64,000 bases of DNA from Mauremys mutica (lineage: Eukaryota > Chordata > Testudines > Geoemydidae), in assembly GCF_020497125.1 (NCBI RefSeq), contig NC_059082.1, positions 25,256,965 to 25,320,964 on the forward strand. Direction: 5' to 3'. Position numbers and translations under genes: made by a program. Below the pieces are notes generated by a model. That model was not told where the DNA came from and ran no database searches. It saw nothing but the letters and a program-made list of their open reading frames with translations. Of this stretch, positions 34,034-46,195 are shown one piece after another (position 1 is the stretch's first letter; each line of letters begins with the position of its first letter).

Positions 34034-34668
34034 CAGGGGTGGGCAAACTTTTTGGCCTGAGGGCCACATCTCAGTATAGAAATTGTATGGAGGGCCGGTT
34101 GGGGCAGGGGATTGGGGCACACACGGAGGATGAGGGTTCCAGGTGGGGATGCAGACTCTGGGGTGGGGCTGGGGATGAGGAGTTTGGGGTGCAGGAGGGT
34201 GCTCCAGTCTGGGATCAAAAGGTTTGGAGGGCGATCAAGGCTGGGGCAGGCAATTGGGGCATTGGGGGGAGCTCGGGGTGCAGGATCTGGGCAGCCTTTA
34301 CCTGAAGTGGCTTCTGGAAACAGCGTCCTGTCCCACCTCCAGCTCCCATGTGGAGGCGGGGCCATGCCACTCTGCGCGCTGCCCCATCCACAGGCACCAC
34401 CCCCGCAGCTCCCATTTGCCGCAGTTCCCAGCCAATGGGAGCTGTAGAGCCAGCAGTTGGGGCAGGGGCAGCGTGTGGAGCCCCCTGGATTCCCCTGCTT
34501 CTGGGAGCCGTGCAGAGTGGAGCAAGGCAAGCCCCCGACCCCACTCCCCAGCTGGAACATTGGAGCGGGGGAAGCTCCCAACCCCGCTCCCCAGCGGGAG
34601 CTCGAGGGCTGGATTAAAAGGTCCGATGGGCTGGATGCGGCCCATGGGCCATAGTTTGCCCACCCCTG
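34034..34668. mobile_element. hAT element, GC-rich, 635 bp
   Basis: Ends CAGGGGTGGGCAAACTTTTT and ATAGTTTGCCCACCCCTG; flanks TTCTAGAG and TTCTAGAA match at 7 of 8. The interior is GC-rich and supports long spurious frames on both strands (up to 227 codons), none with a transposase signature. Confidence 0.92.
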
Positions 34669-34699
34669 TTCTAGAATGTTGCAATTAGCTTTAAACCCT

Positions 34700-37470
34700 T
34701 TCATTCTATAGGCTCTCTTTCAGCACTACTGAACAATAAATCTCTTGCACTGTATAATTTGAACTTGGCTTGACTGTTCCATCTGAGAAACTTCTAGCTG
34801 TAGTGTTCTTAGAGCTCTACTTACCTGTCTTCACAGCCAAAAGAAGGTAATAGAGGGAAAAGATATTAACTACTATAATAAAATACTTCCCAAAAGTGCA
34901 GAGTGGATCATGAGGACATATTCCAAACATCTCCTTGTACCAGCCTTAGGATAGGGAGTCACTAGAAGAACGGAGCAGATATTACAAGCTGATGCTGATA
35001 TTGGAGTGAATCAGGGTTTAACATGAGAGGTGTCTCTCTGTTTTCAGTATTGTTTAATATTTCCTATTTATGCCCATGTTGGTGGATGATGAAGCACTAG
35101 CTAGTCCGTCAAAGAGCTCCCTGTGATCAGAGCCCTGCACAAAGCCCTGTTTCCTTCAGCGGTGCTCCACGCTGGTGCAGAGGCCTGCCTGTTCAGAGCT
35201 CCTTGCAGAATCAGAGCCTGAGATGGAGCAACAAACACAGGTATCATGCGTGGCAGCTCAGTCTTTTCCTTCTTTCTCCCGTCCCCTTCCTGAGCCCCAG
35301 CAGTGGACTGCTGGCAAGGGCCTGCAAGGAGAGATGTGAAGAAGTGTTTCTAACACATTGTGTCTACCATCCACGGTCAATAGTGCACAGAGGGAGGCAG
35401 ATGACCTTTTATCTCTTCAAATAAAGGGTTTCCAACTGTGCTGCAATTTAGCATGGCATGATGACACCTCAAATCAAGCCTCAGTACACAACATGGTAAC
35501 ATACTAAATTCAAACAAGCAGCAGCAGAGGGCTACTAGGGCCAGTCCCACCCTTACTTGAATCCCCAAATTCTGTGCCTCCCAGCCCTACTATTCCCCAG
35601 TGGTAGGAACCTCCAAGCTGGATCTACGGATTTAAATTCTGTTGGACCCACAGACCCCTGGACTTGGATACACAAATGAATGGGATGTATCCTTGATCTT
35701 ACACTGCTTAAAGGCATCTTGGAGGCCTTCCAATTCCTGGAGTCTCATGAGAAATTTCCTTGTGTTCCCTTTGATACATAAAAGGGCTGTCAATGGCAGC
35801 ACTTGGCCCGTGATGTCTACTCTTGCGAGCAGGCAAGAGAATGAATTTTTCAAGATACCTGTTCTCAAAGAGGTTGCTCCCCAGAGTGGATGGAAAGAAA
35901 AACGCTACCCGCATGTTTGTGTTTTTCTTGTTTTGTGTCTCAAAAACATGACTTTTGTAAAACAACAGTGCGTTGCCAGGCCTCAGAATTGTTTGTACTG
36001 TCCCTATATGGCAGCCCTTTATCCCCAGTGCACCAATGAAACGGCGTGTCACAAACAGGCCAGCTAAGATCAAACCAATCATTCAACACCGCTACCATTC
36101 TGTAACCATCTCTTCACAGGTCCAGCCCTCCTTGGCTAGCTCTTCAGCTCCTCTCCCTTCCTCACATTCACCTTTAACCCCCCTACACCCACACCCACAC
36201 CCACACCAGTCCTTCACAGTGTACTTCCTCTGGTCAGTGTGCTCCGTCCTGAGGACCCCTTGCTCACATAGCCTCCTTGCTGCTATGGCTGCCTCACATG
36301 ACTGACTCTTCAGTCTTCCCAAAAGCCCACTGCACCTTAGATGCAGGTTTGTTGATTGCAACGGCCCTGTTTGCTTGCAAGAATGGCTCTATAGATGCCT
36401 AGTCGGTCCACAGCAGGCAATGTCTGGCTTCTACTCTATGACCATCTGCTAAAACCAGGCTTCCTTTGGCTAAAGTCCAACACAAAGTAAATAGATTTTC
36501 ACAGCCAGATTTCAAATAACATAACTGAGCAACATGGTTCTTTCCAATCCTGGTCTTTACATTAACAAAATGAGACTTCCTTGTGGCTGGAATCCTTAAG
36601 GGAGAGCAAGGCTTGTCTGAAGACAGTGGGGCTCATTTTGATTTCCAGTTGGGTGTATAGAGTCTTTACTATTCTCCTAGTGTGGGAGAAAGTCCAGTGT
36701 TTATAGCATATTGATTTCCTATTTCTAATTAGACCCCTTCATCCAGTTAGTTATTTTAAAAATTATTTTTCTTTGTTGATATCAATGAGGAGGAAAAATG
36801 AAATAGCCATTACTCTAGGATACCTGCAATTTACAATATCCGTGGAAAAACTGATGTGGCGGTGGGTCAATTGTAAACGTTACTATTATTGTCTGATTTT
36901 TAGATCGTATAAAAGAGAGATTCAGTGAAGTGTGAATGATATTTATAAAGAACAGATTGCGCTGTCTTTTAAAATAGGTCAAGTTTTTGGCCTAGTTTCC
37001 TTGGAAGTGTCCCTTTAAGCTATGGGGTTTGACTGTCCATGATGGTGCCTTTGCTTTTTTCCTTAGCCACCTCTTTACATGGCTCTAGCTGTGAGGGAGA
37101 GATGTTTGAATATAAAAACACCATGGAAAAGAGCAGGGATACCCTTCAGAAATTCTTAACTGGTTCCTATGAACAATAAAATCCTGGAGACATCCATGCT
37201 TTCCCATTACTTATAGTCCAGTTCTTAAACAGATGTGATTCTCAATTATATCTTTGCCATCTTAAAAATAAGATATTATGTCAGTAAAGTTAACAACTCT
37301 GGAAATGAGGCTTAAGTTTTGTGGACCTTTACCTGTTAATTCTTGATGAAGAGGGTCAATGAGACTTAGATATGTAAAGATCTAGAAGCGGCCAAGGTTG
37401 TGTGTTTTCAATATTTACATTAATAAAAAAAAAGCATATATAGTTTTAAAAAAAGAATTATACAAAAAAA
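34700..37470. other. Intergenic; unassigned sequence, one simple repeat
   Basis: A (CACACC)-type simple repeat lies at 36183-36209. The region 35640-36080 is open on both strands (141 codons plus, 124 and 78 minus) but I recognise no domain in any frame. The rest is AT-rich without gene signals. Confidence 0.4.
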
Positions 37471-37473
37471 AAA

Positions 37474-37664
37474 AGTTCCTAACTGTAAATGTAGTTAAGC
37501 ACTGGAAGAAATTACCTAGGAAGGTTGTGGGATTGTAGATTTTTAAGAATAGGTTGGACAAACACCTGTCAGGGATGGTCTACATAATACTTAGTTCTTC
37601 CTCAGTACAGGGGACTGGACTAGATGACCTATCAAGGTCCCTTCCAGTCCTACATTTCTATGAT
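37474..37664 (+). mobile_element. CR1 3' end
   Basis: Contains GTTAAGCACTGGAAGAAATT, GACAAACACCTGTCAGGGAT and GGGGACTGGACTAGATGACC, ending TTTCTATGATG. Only the last part of ORF2 and the tail remain. Confidence 0.9.
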
Positions 37665-38452
37665 GCTGAAAATAAGATTCAGCATAAACAATACAGTACT
37701 TTTATGATCAAATACATGTCACCTATCCTGCATTAGGCTAAAATGCAGCTGGCACCTGTCAAAGCAAAATGAATCGTTATGTCTACATTTGTTATACTAA
37801 GGATAGATGTTCAGGATATATAAATGGACAGGAGGTGATCCCAGCATCCAATATTAATGAATATAGAATAAATACCATCTGTTTGTGCATGTAGATAGCA
37901 GTCTGGCGCATAATAAATTTATGGATATAACCTAACTCTGAAAGAGTAACTTACAGTATAACATAAGGCTCATCCTAGAAAATAGAAACATACAGGGCTC
38001 GATTGTGCCTGGCCTGAATGCAGGTATAGAATGGGGATGTGGAGGGCAAGGAGCCTTTCCCCAACATTGCAGCCCCTGGAAAAAGGCAAGCACAATCACT
38101 GGCCTTATGCCTGGAGAGGTACAAGGACTGCTCCCTCCTAGCATCCGCAGGGACGCAAGACACTCCCCTCCATTCTTACCTGGGGCGGATAGGGGAGCAT
38201 TTCTCACTGCAGCCTCCTAAGGTATGTATGGGCTATGGTGCAAGTTTTTCCCCCCTGCCAGGCTGTTCCAAAGAGATTGTGCCTCTTGAGACAAAACCCC
38301 TCCCAAATCTACACATGGGCATGGAGGATCTCCACAGTATCCAAAGCAGAGCTGTTGATAAGTAGCACAATCTTTAAGTTTAAGTGTTATTTATATTAAC
38401 ATACTGAAGAGCTTTGTATTTCCTGCCATTGCTAGCTACATGTTTTCTGGCA

Positions 38453-38498
<46 letters not shown>

Positions 38499-39297
38499 TA
38501 CTGCTCCGACAGTTAGATTACTTACCAATTGCAGACTGTGGTCCCAATGGTGCAGACCCATTTAAATTCACATTAAAATCAATGGAAAGACTGACTATCT
38601 CATTGATGTCAGTACGAGTTGGATTGGGCCCTGTGCATAGAACAGCTACAGTATCAGGCTCTGACTGACTGTGACAGTGTTGGGAATATGTCTGTGTCAA
38701 ATTGTGATTTTCATTTAGTGCTGTATCATTTATGATTGTAACCTGCACTGTAGACTAGAACTCAAATTTTGTATTGATCATACTTTGTGTCCTGTGTTGA
38801 GGGCCATTTGATTTGGTATACACATATCCTGTTTGTTATTAATAAAAAGGCTGGATAGGAGGAGGGGTTGTATCTCACCTTCTGAGCGGCTAACATAGGA
38901 AGAGTCATCCAGACAGCTCCCATGGACTTGTGGCTTTCTACATAGTCATTACCTCCCTACGAAACAAGGGTCTTGTGCATGTGAACCCAGCCTGATTGGA
39001 GCATGGGTTTTTACAATGGAAGCTCCTGACCAAGACTGTTTACAAGCAGGAGGTATCCTGGGGGGGGGGGGGCGGGGAGCATTTAGTTACCAGAAAAGAG
39101 AGGGGGCAGAAGCTGCAGACAAGGTCGGTAAAGTCTGTGCAAATAAAGTGAAAAGGGAGGGGTTGGAGCTGCAACAAATTTGATGTGCCAGGGCCCCACA
39201 TTTCTCTCAATGGATCTGCTTCAGATTGTTCCCCAGACACAGGAGTGGGGGTGTTTGGGTAAACTAAGCCTACCTAGGTTTTAAGTAAGGCAGGTTC
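37665..39297. other. Intergenic, no gene seen
   Basis: Includes a palindromic-family remnant at 38556-38640 (AATCAATGGAAAGACTG facing TCATTGATGTCAGTACG) and a G-run at 39060-39071. The 38690-39290 part does not match any repeat I know. No supported gene. Confidence 0.35.
38454..38496. repeat. (TA)n microsatellite, about 21 units
   Basis: Uninterrupted alternating TA run, which also produces an artificial Tyr-Ile repeat frame. Confidence 0.97.
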
Positions 39298-39305
39298 ATG
39301 TAGAC

Positions 39306-39477
39306 CAGTGGGTCTCAACCTGCAGCCCACTTGCTGCCCAATCAGCAGACAGCTGTGGCCCATGTGATATCCTAACGGCCATAAAGGCAGTGTATATATA
39401 TTGTGTGGGTGTGGCCCACGTAATGCATAGAGCGCTGCATATGCGGCCCACAATGGTAAGTAGCTCGAGAACCACTG
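39306..39477. mobile_element. hAT element with perfect 8-bp target duplication
   Basis: Ends CAGTGGGTCTCAACC and CTCGAGAACCACTG; ATGTAGAC flanks both sides (39298-39305 and 39478-39485). It is 172 bp, with GCGGCCCACAATG-type interior. The perfect duplication suggests a younger insertion than its neighbours. Confidence 0.92.
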
Positions 39478-39485
39478 ATGTAGAC

Positions 39486-40725
39486 TTTTGTGTTAAAAAT
39501 CCTTTTCTTGTTATGATTTGATTCCTACTACTGCTCTGAGGTGCTCAACCTGAGACACGTTGGCCTTATTTGCTGAGGTCTTGATCATCTGCAGCTCCCA
39601 TTGACTTAAACGGGAGCTGTGGGTGCTCAGCACTTCTGAAAGGCAGGTCCAAGATGTTTTAAGTTGGTTATCCAAAAGTGGAGGCACCTAAAATCAGAGG
39701 TCATTAAGTCCTGCATTTTATTGACCCCGAACTGCCATTAAACTCAATGGGAATTTTGGGTATGCAAGAAATGCAGGACTGAGCCCTAATTGATACCTTA
39801 GTTATAATTTTACTAATACCGAGAAACATTATCAACATTTTGTTTGTATTGTATTGATATAAAGCCTGGTTGAATAAGAGTGTCTCCAATGAAAATGTCT
39901 GTATTTCATTAAGCCATTTTGGTGAATGAAAATTTAAAATAAAATAATATACATCTGTAGTCCATTTTGTTGTTCAGGATTTTAAAGTTCTTTACAAACA
40001 TTACCATCTGGCTAGACATTTACATGGTTTCATTATCATGGTTTATAGTCACACAAATCTATCAAAATCACTTCACACACCAATAAAATCCAGTAACTTC
40101 TGGCTCATCTTAAAGGAACAGATCACAGTAAGATGAAGAGGTTTTTAAGGGCTGACTCACTCTGCTTTCCCTTGGTGTTCTTAAAAGTCTTGAGTAAAAA
40201 TTTGTAAGGATGAACTAAAAATTGAGGGTGCAATTCAGACATCTTTAATTATGCCTGTCTGTAATTATGTCTGTGAGTAGTCCAACTGAAAGGTGCTACT
40301 CAATATGAATGTGAGGTTGCAGAATCACAGACGGGAAGGACCTCAGGATTCAGCCTCATTTGTTTTTAGTTTGGGTCTAGCTGAAGAACTGAAGATTTCT
40401 ATTTGCTGAGGTTAAATTCAGACACAATTTATGATTAGTACATCTGGTTTGCAAGCCTGCTAGGAATTTCCCCTAACACAGAGTTCAGAGAAGAATGAAC
40501 ATTACTTATATCTTACCAGAGTAAAATGCATCAAATCTGGGCCTGCTCATTGCTGTTGCTTTCTGCTACCACACAGAGGATTTGAATTCAAGTCCTGAAC
40601 TTGGTGCTCTGTTTTCCAGACATGCAGGAGTTGAGTGCTTCATGGTCATGAATTAATCAACAGAAGGAAAGGGAGGCTCAGGATGGAGTATCTCTCCTAT
40701 CTGCTAGACTGAGGGCACAGGACCA
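39486..40725. other. Intergenic, no gene seen
   Basis: A palindromic MITE-like remnant near 39575-39645 (GCAGCTCCCATTGACTTAAA facing CGGGAGCTGTGGGTGCTC) and a possible tiny CR1 tail near 40322-40350 (AGAATCACAGACGGGAAGGA). No supported gene. Confidence 0.35.
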
Positions 40726-40780
40726 TTGGGGACTGGACTAGATGACTTCTTGAGGTCCCTTCCAATCCTATGATTCTATG
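40726..40780 (+). mobile_element. CR1 3' terminal fragment
   Basis: GGGGACTGGACTAGATGACT, then CCTTCCAATCCTATGATTCTATGAC: only the final 55 bases of a CR1 tail. Confidence 0.8.
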
Positions 40781-41079
40781 ACTGTTTAGCCTGCAAGATG
40801 TGGTTCATTATCCATGGGGCTGAAGTCTTGTCCTCCTCCCATCTAGGCACTGGATCCAGTTCAAAGCCAAAATTAGGCTTCCAAGAAAAAAAAAACAAGG
40901 TAATGGGGATCAATCTAGATGACAGTTGTGGGGAGTTGGCCTTCACTGACATGCTTGGGTTGGATTCTGATCCTACTGAAGTCACTTCCAAAACTCCCAT
41001 CAGCTTCAATAGGAGCAGGATGATGGCCTTTATCCGAGACATTCCCAATGCATTCGTGGTTTATAGCAAATCCCACTAA

Positions 41080-43145
41080 TCAACACAAAAGTGACCACAA
41101 GTTATAATATAACAGAGCCAACAAGCAGGCTGCTATCCTATACTGAGGCCTCTTATTCTCTTCTTCAATGCTTAGCCAAACAATTGGCCGTAGCAATTGT
41201 TCACCATTTGGTCCATTCCTGTGCGGCCCAAGAGTCCAACATTGTAAGAGACAGAATGAACCCATGTAATAGGGATCTGCCTCTGAGCTGCATCCACCAC
41301 TCGGTTGGTGGAATTTTATCCAGGATGTTACAAGCCACCCAGAGAATGCTGTTCACTGGAATGTCTTGTGGCATTTTCACGACATGTCTGAAAAATGTAA
41401 GATGCCATCTGCGGACAATGGCCCCAGTAAACATCTGCATTATAAATGAAGTCATTCCACTTTATGCCCAATATACGACATTGGCATTTTGTGTGGAAAG
41501 CCTCCAGCTTTGCCCAGTCTGAGCGGCATAGCGTCCATGTTTCACAACTGTACAACAGTATGGAGAGGATACAGCTCAAATCGATCCTGCACTTGGTTGT
41601 CATGCTGAGATGATGTTGACTCCATGTTGTAAATGACCCATAGCTGATGCTGCGATGCCAATCTAATGGAGAACCTCCATGTGAGAGTTGGAGGAACTGG
41701 TGAGTATAGAACCCAAATAGCAAAAGCTGGAGACTGCTTTGACAGTTTAATTATTCAAGAGATTGGAGTCACAGGTGGACCCGGTCACAGATTTTGTAGC
41801 TTTGTCTTTGCAACCATAGCTGATTCCTCCTCCATTTCCTGGAGTGCCTCCCAAAAGCTGTTGGGGCTCTGTACTAAAAGAGCAACATCCTCAGCATAGT
41901 CAAGGTCTGAGAGCGAGAGATCACTGATCTTAATGCTTGGATACCTGATGGAATGCTGCATTATGAAATCCATAGCCTGACAAAAAAATCGCAGGGGCTA
42001 AGTCACAGCCCTGCCTGACACCAGATACTGATGTAAAAGGTGCCGACATCTGATTCTCAAGACGTCCATGGGCAGTGGTTCCATTATGCAGCTCACAAAT
42101 CAAGTCCAGCAGAGTGGTTGAGACACCTATGCCCTTTAAGGACTTCCATAGCATGACTCAGCCAGTTGAATCAAACGCAGCCTTAAGATCAACATACACC
42201 ATGTGCAGAGGCTTCTTGAACTCACAGTGTATCTCTGCCAACAAGCAAAGGGACAAAATGGCATCTAATGTGAAACTGTTCCTCGTAAAACCTGACTGTT
42301 GGGGGTGATGCTTCTGATGTAGCAGGGGCTCCAAATGCACCACCAGAACTTGCACACACACCTTCCCTGTCATGGACAACAAGCCTGTAGCTCTTACATT
42401 CATTGTGCAGACCATTGCCTTTGTAAAGTGAGATCACAATACTGTCCTTCCAGGCAGTTGGCAAGGTTCTAGTTCTCCACATCAGATGGCCAGAAGTGAT
42501 TCTGTTATAGCAGGGGTGGGCAAACCACAGCCTGTGGGCCAGATCCAGCCCACAAGCCATTTTAAGCCGGCCTGTGAGCTTGGTTGGGGGCTCGGCCCCA
42601 CTCTGGCAAGGGCCAGACCATGTGGCTCATGGGTCAAGGGCCAGACCATGTGGCTCAGCCCCGCTCTGGCGCACCCCCTGAGCCTCTCCCCAAGCCCCAA
42701 CCCCCGCCTCAGCCTCCATCCCCCTCCTGCTCTCCAAACCCCTCCATCCTAGCCCAGAACACCCTCCTACGCCTCAAACTCCTCATCCCCAGCCCCATCC
42801 CAGAACCCGCACCCCCTCCCGCACCCCAACCCCAATTTTGTGAGCATTCATGGCCCGCCATACAATTTCTATTCCCCAATGTGGCCCTCAGGCCAAAAAG
42901 TTTGCCCATCCCTGCGTTATAGGATCAATAGCACATTTACCAGCTCGGGGGGATGCCGTCAGCAGTGGCTGCACAGCCATTTTTCAGTTTGCAGATGGCG
43001 CACTTCACTTAATCTAATGTTGGTGCATCAGTACAAGTGTCTGGGTCTGAAACCACAGTGGCTGCCAAATCATCCAGCTCTGAACAAGCGGCAGCTGAAG
43101 GGTGGTTCAGGGTGCCTTTAACTGAGGCCTCTAACTTTCCTTAAA
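41080..43145 (-). pseudogene. LINE reverse-transcriptase fossil (clade not assigned)
   Basis: Read on minus with frame changes, the order is PPELVN near 42950, TLPTAWKDSIVISLYKGNG near 42440, QQSGFTRNSFTLDAILSLCL, MVYVDLKAAFDSTG, GVSTTLLDLICELHNGTTAH, TSVSGVRQGCDLAPAIF, and ISDLSLSDLDYAEDVALLVQ (the catalytic YADD box, here YAED). The C-terminal part has LSCILSILLYSCETWTLCRS and LEAFHTKCQCRILGIKWNDF. These are successive non-LTR reverse-transcriptase blocks and the conserved region after them. Endonuclease and 5' parts are missing. A hAT element splits the fossil at 42511-42914. I could not decide between L2, RTE-like and other clades. Confidence 0.85.
42511..42914. mobile_element. hAT element, 404 bp, inside the LINE fossil
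   Basis: Ends CAGGGGTGGGCAAACC and AAGTTTGCCCATCCCTG; flanks TGTTATAG and CGTTATAG match at 7 of 8. Same terminal family as 34034. The LINE reading resumes on both sides, confirming a clean insertion. Confidence 0.92.
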
Positions 43146-43685
43146 CAGCTGAGAAAGAAATTCAGCTATCAATCTCTACACTAGTCACCACGTTATGTTC
43201 TTCATTGTTTTGTGCCTAGTGCATTTTCAACTGAATTGTTTTTTTCATTAAATATTACATAGAAAATTCAGGTAAGAGAATAACAGATAGCAGTTTATGA
43301 CCAAGATGTGTTCTGAGTATAGGAGAGAACAGGGTAGAGTATAATGATATTGGCCTTTGCTCTGTGTGGTTTGAAATGAGCTTTACTGTAGCAGTTCAGT
43401 TCATATCATAAAAACAATTACATGGTAGAATAATTTGATGCATTATGCCATCTCAGAAGAGTCAAAGATAATACTAAGTTCAAGGCAATTTTGGTTTTTT
43501 TTTAATATATTACAGCAAGAAATATCATTCCAATCCATTCTACAGACATAAGGATTACACCTGGCATTATTAGAGTTGTGTGGGGCCAGTGAATAAAGCA
43601 GATAAAGGTAGGAGGGGAGCTCACCAGTTTTGGTGACTGTCATCACAGGGCTCAATGTTATATGCTGATGCGAATTGCATCATCT
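43146..43685. other. Intergenic, no gene seen
   Basis: AT-rich, without repeat or gene that I recognise. Confidence 0.35.
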
Positions 43686-43796
43686 TCATAGAATCATAGG
43701 ACTGGAAGAGACCTCGAGAGATCATCTAGTCCAGTCCCCTGCACTCATGGCAGGACTAAGTATTATCTAGATCATTCCTGACAGGTGTTTGTCTTA
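43686..43796 (-). mobile_element. CR1 3' end, minus strand
   Basis: TCATAGAATCATAGGACTGG, GATCATCTAGTCCAGTCCCC and ATCATTCCTGACAGGTGTTT are the reverse complement of the CR1 tail of the 6598 type. Confidence 0.92.
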
Positions 43797-45550
43797 CTTG
43801 CTCTTATACCTTGCCAAACTAAGGGCAGGACAGAGTAGCAAGACTCTATGTATAAGAACACATGTTCAGCAAGCAACAGTAGTATAAGAAAAGAAGAGAG
43901 TGGATTCAAACAACTTGTTCAACTCTGAAAAATAACTGTGCAAATGGCAACTTCTCATATAACAAATCTGCTTCCTGTATGTATTTAGAGTTAGAACAAC
44001 TTACTAGTTTGATTTCTATTAGCACTATAGATCTAACACAGGTGTGGGAGAGGGAGTTGGATCTTATTTGGTCGCACACAGCACTGGCAGAATTTTTCAC
44101 TAAATTCCAATTGTAGGCCCAAATTCTGCCTCATTTGTATCTGTGCAACCCAATGGCAGATGATACGGTTGCACAAGGATAGCTGAGGGCAAACTCTGGA
44201 GTGGAATAGTTGCAGAATTTTAACTGGTGATGTACAAGCCAGAAAGAAAACTGAGTCTCAGATGCCAAGGTGAATTTGCAGAGCAAGCAGTTAGAAAAAA
44301 AAATCCTTTTACATATATACAGAGCATATGTGAGCTCAAGACATAGATGCAAACAGAGAACTCCATTATATTAATTTTTTAGAGCTAGTGAGCCTGTTCT
44401 ACTGACTTGTAATTGCTGCATTTATTTCAGATCTTCATGATATTCTGCTAATTTTTTGTTCCCTATGGATTTTTTTCTTTTTATGTATATATGTTTCTGG
44501 AAAAGTACACTCTACACTCATAATACATAGTTGTCTCTTGCTGGAGAATATTGCTATGTCAATATCCTCTGACTATGCTTACAGCTACACAATTATGTAT
44601 TGTAACATTAGTGACTGATGTGAAGTATTGCCAAAATGCTTCTCTGCCCATCCCCCACCTCCAAAAAAATTGTGGACCCGTTTACATAGTTCAATTTCTG
44701 AAAGTGTAGGTGAATTCATGAAGAACTACCAGTCTAATAGCATCATGAAAAACAGTCCTCCCAATATTTGCATTATGCTGTTTCAACTGGTGGTTTTGCT
44801 TTGCGAACATGGACCCATTCGTAGTGCAACTAATACCCTGAAGGTGAAATCATGGCCCCATTGAAGTCAATGAAAGTTTTGCCATTGACTTCAGTAGGGC
44901 CAGGACTTTACCCTCAGTGTTTAGGCAGGTGATCATACATACTGTATGTCAAAGAGGTTATTACATTACCATTTGTTTGAAAGTCAAAACAGGGGTCAGG
45001 GAAAAGACAGGGGAATCATGCTGAAACCTGTGATAGATGTTGTTGGATCGGAGATCAGAACAGAATGGCAGGCAGACCAAGTAGTGAGCCAACCAAGTAA
45101 GCACGTGTAGACATGAGCAAAGGGTTTGTGAACTGAAACAGATGTTTATTGTGTGCATTTTGTTATGCAAACAAAAGTAAACCACAAATAAAAGAGAAAC
45201 ATTTTAAATTGCTTAATGCATTTATTTTCAAAAAATAGTACCTCTCTGCTTACGACAATTAAATCAGGTCCAGTTTTTAACCTCTTTTACTATAAACTAA
45301 TCTTTATTCCTTTGAGGTCACCTTTTTTAATGGAAATCCTATTGGAAAGGAGCAGAATAAGGGTGTGATCTTAACAGGTCCTGAATACCCATGACTGCAA
45401 TTTAAATCAATAGCACTATGTGGTGTTCCATACAGCTTGCACCAGAAACGGGGGTGGGTGGAGGACGAGGAGTGAAATAAGGATGGCTATTGGGTTGTAT
45501 CTCAAACATGTGATATTGAGTTACACTGCAATCCCACTTTCATATCATCT
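43797..45550. other. Intergenic with a palindromic MITE-like repeat
   Basis: At 44853-44902, TGGCCCCATTGAAGTCAATG and CATTGACTTCAGTAGGGCCA form a near-perfect inverted repeat around a short T-rich spacer. It fits the family of short palindromic reptile repeats. Otherwise AT-rich without gene signals. Confidence 0.5.
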
Positions 45551-46195
45551 AAGGCCCAAAAGGATCACCGTGATCATCTAGTCTGACCTCCTGTATAGCA
45601 CAGGCCATCAAACTTCCCCAAAATAATTCCTAGAGCAGATCTTTTAGCAAAACATCCAATCTTGATTTAAAAATTTTCAGTGATGGAGAATCCACCATCA
45701 TCAATGGTTAATTACTCCCAATGTTCAAAATTTATGGCTTATTTCCAGTTTAAATTTGTCTAGCTTCAACTTCCAGCCATTGGATCATATTTTACCTTTC
45801 TCTGCTAGATTAAAGAGCCCACTATTAAATATTTGTTACCTATGTGGGTACTTACAGAATGTAATCAAGTCACCTCTTAACCTTCTCTTTGGCAAGCTAA
45901 ATAGACTCAAGAAGTTCAGTCTACCAAGTCATGTTTTCTGATCCTTCAATCATTCTTGTGGATCTTTTCTGAATCCTCTCCAATTTATTAACATCCTTCT
46001 TGAATTATGAGCACCAGAACTGGGCACAGTTTTCCAGCAGCAGTCACACCAGTGCTAAATACAGCAGTAAAATCATCTTTCTCCTACTCGAGATTCCCGT
46101 TTATTAATTTCAGGATCGCATTAGCTCTTTTGGGAATTAATATTTAGCAGATTATTCACTATCATCCCCAAATCTTTTTCAGATCTCAACATGAC
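45551..46195 (-). mobile_element. CR1 LINE fragment, older subfamily, minus strand
   Basis: From the tail inward: AAGGCCCAAAAGGATCACCG, GATCATCTAGTCTGACCTCC, TTCAGTGATGGAGAATCCAC, AATCAAGTCACCTCTTAACC and GAGCACCAGAACTGGGCACA. These are landmarks of the CR1 3' UTR and ORF2 end, heavily substituted. Confidence 0.9.

Noticed and set aside
34021..34704. Frames of up to 227 codons on both strands
   Set aside because: They lie within a non-autonomous hAT element with clear ends and flanking duplication; no transposase motif is present.
36181..36210. Telomere-like or CRISPR-like array
   Set aside because: It is a short (CACACC)-type simple repeat; the unit is not TTAGGG and there are no spacers.
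38414..38668. 84-codon frame with Tyr-Ile repeats
   Set aside because: Direct product of the (TA)n microsatellite.
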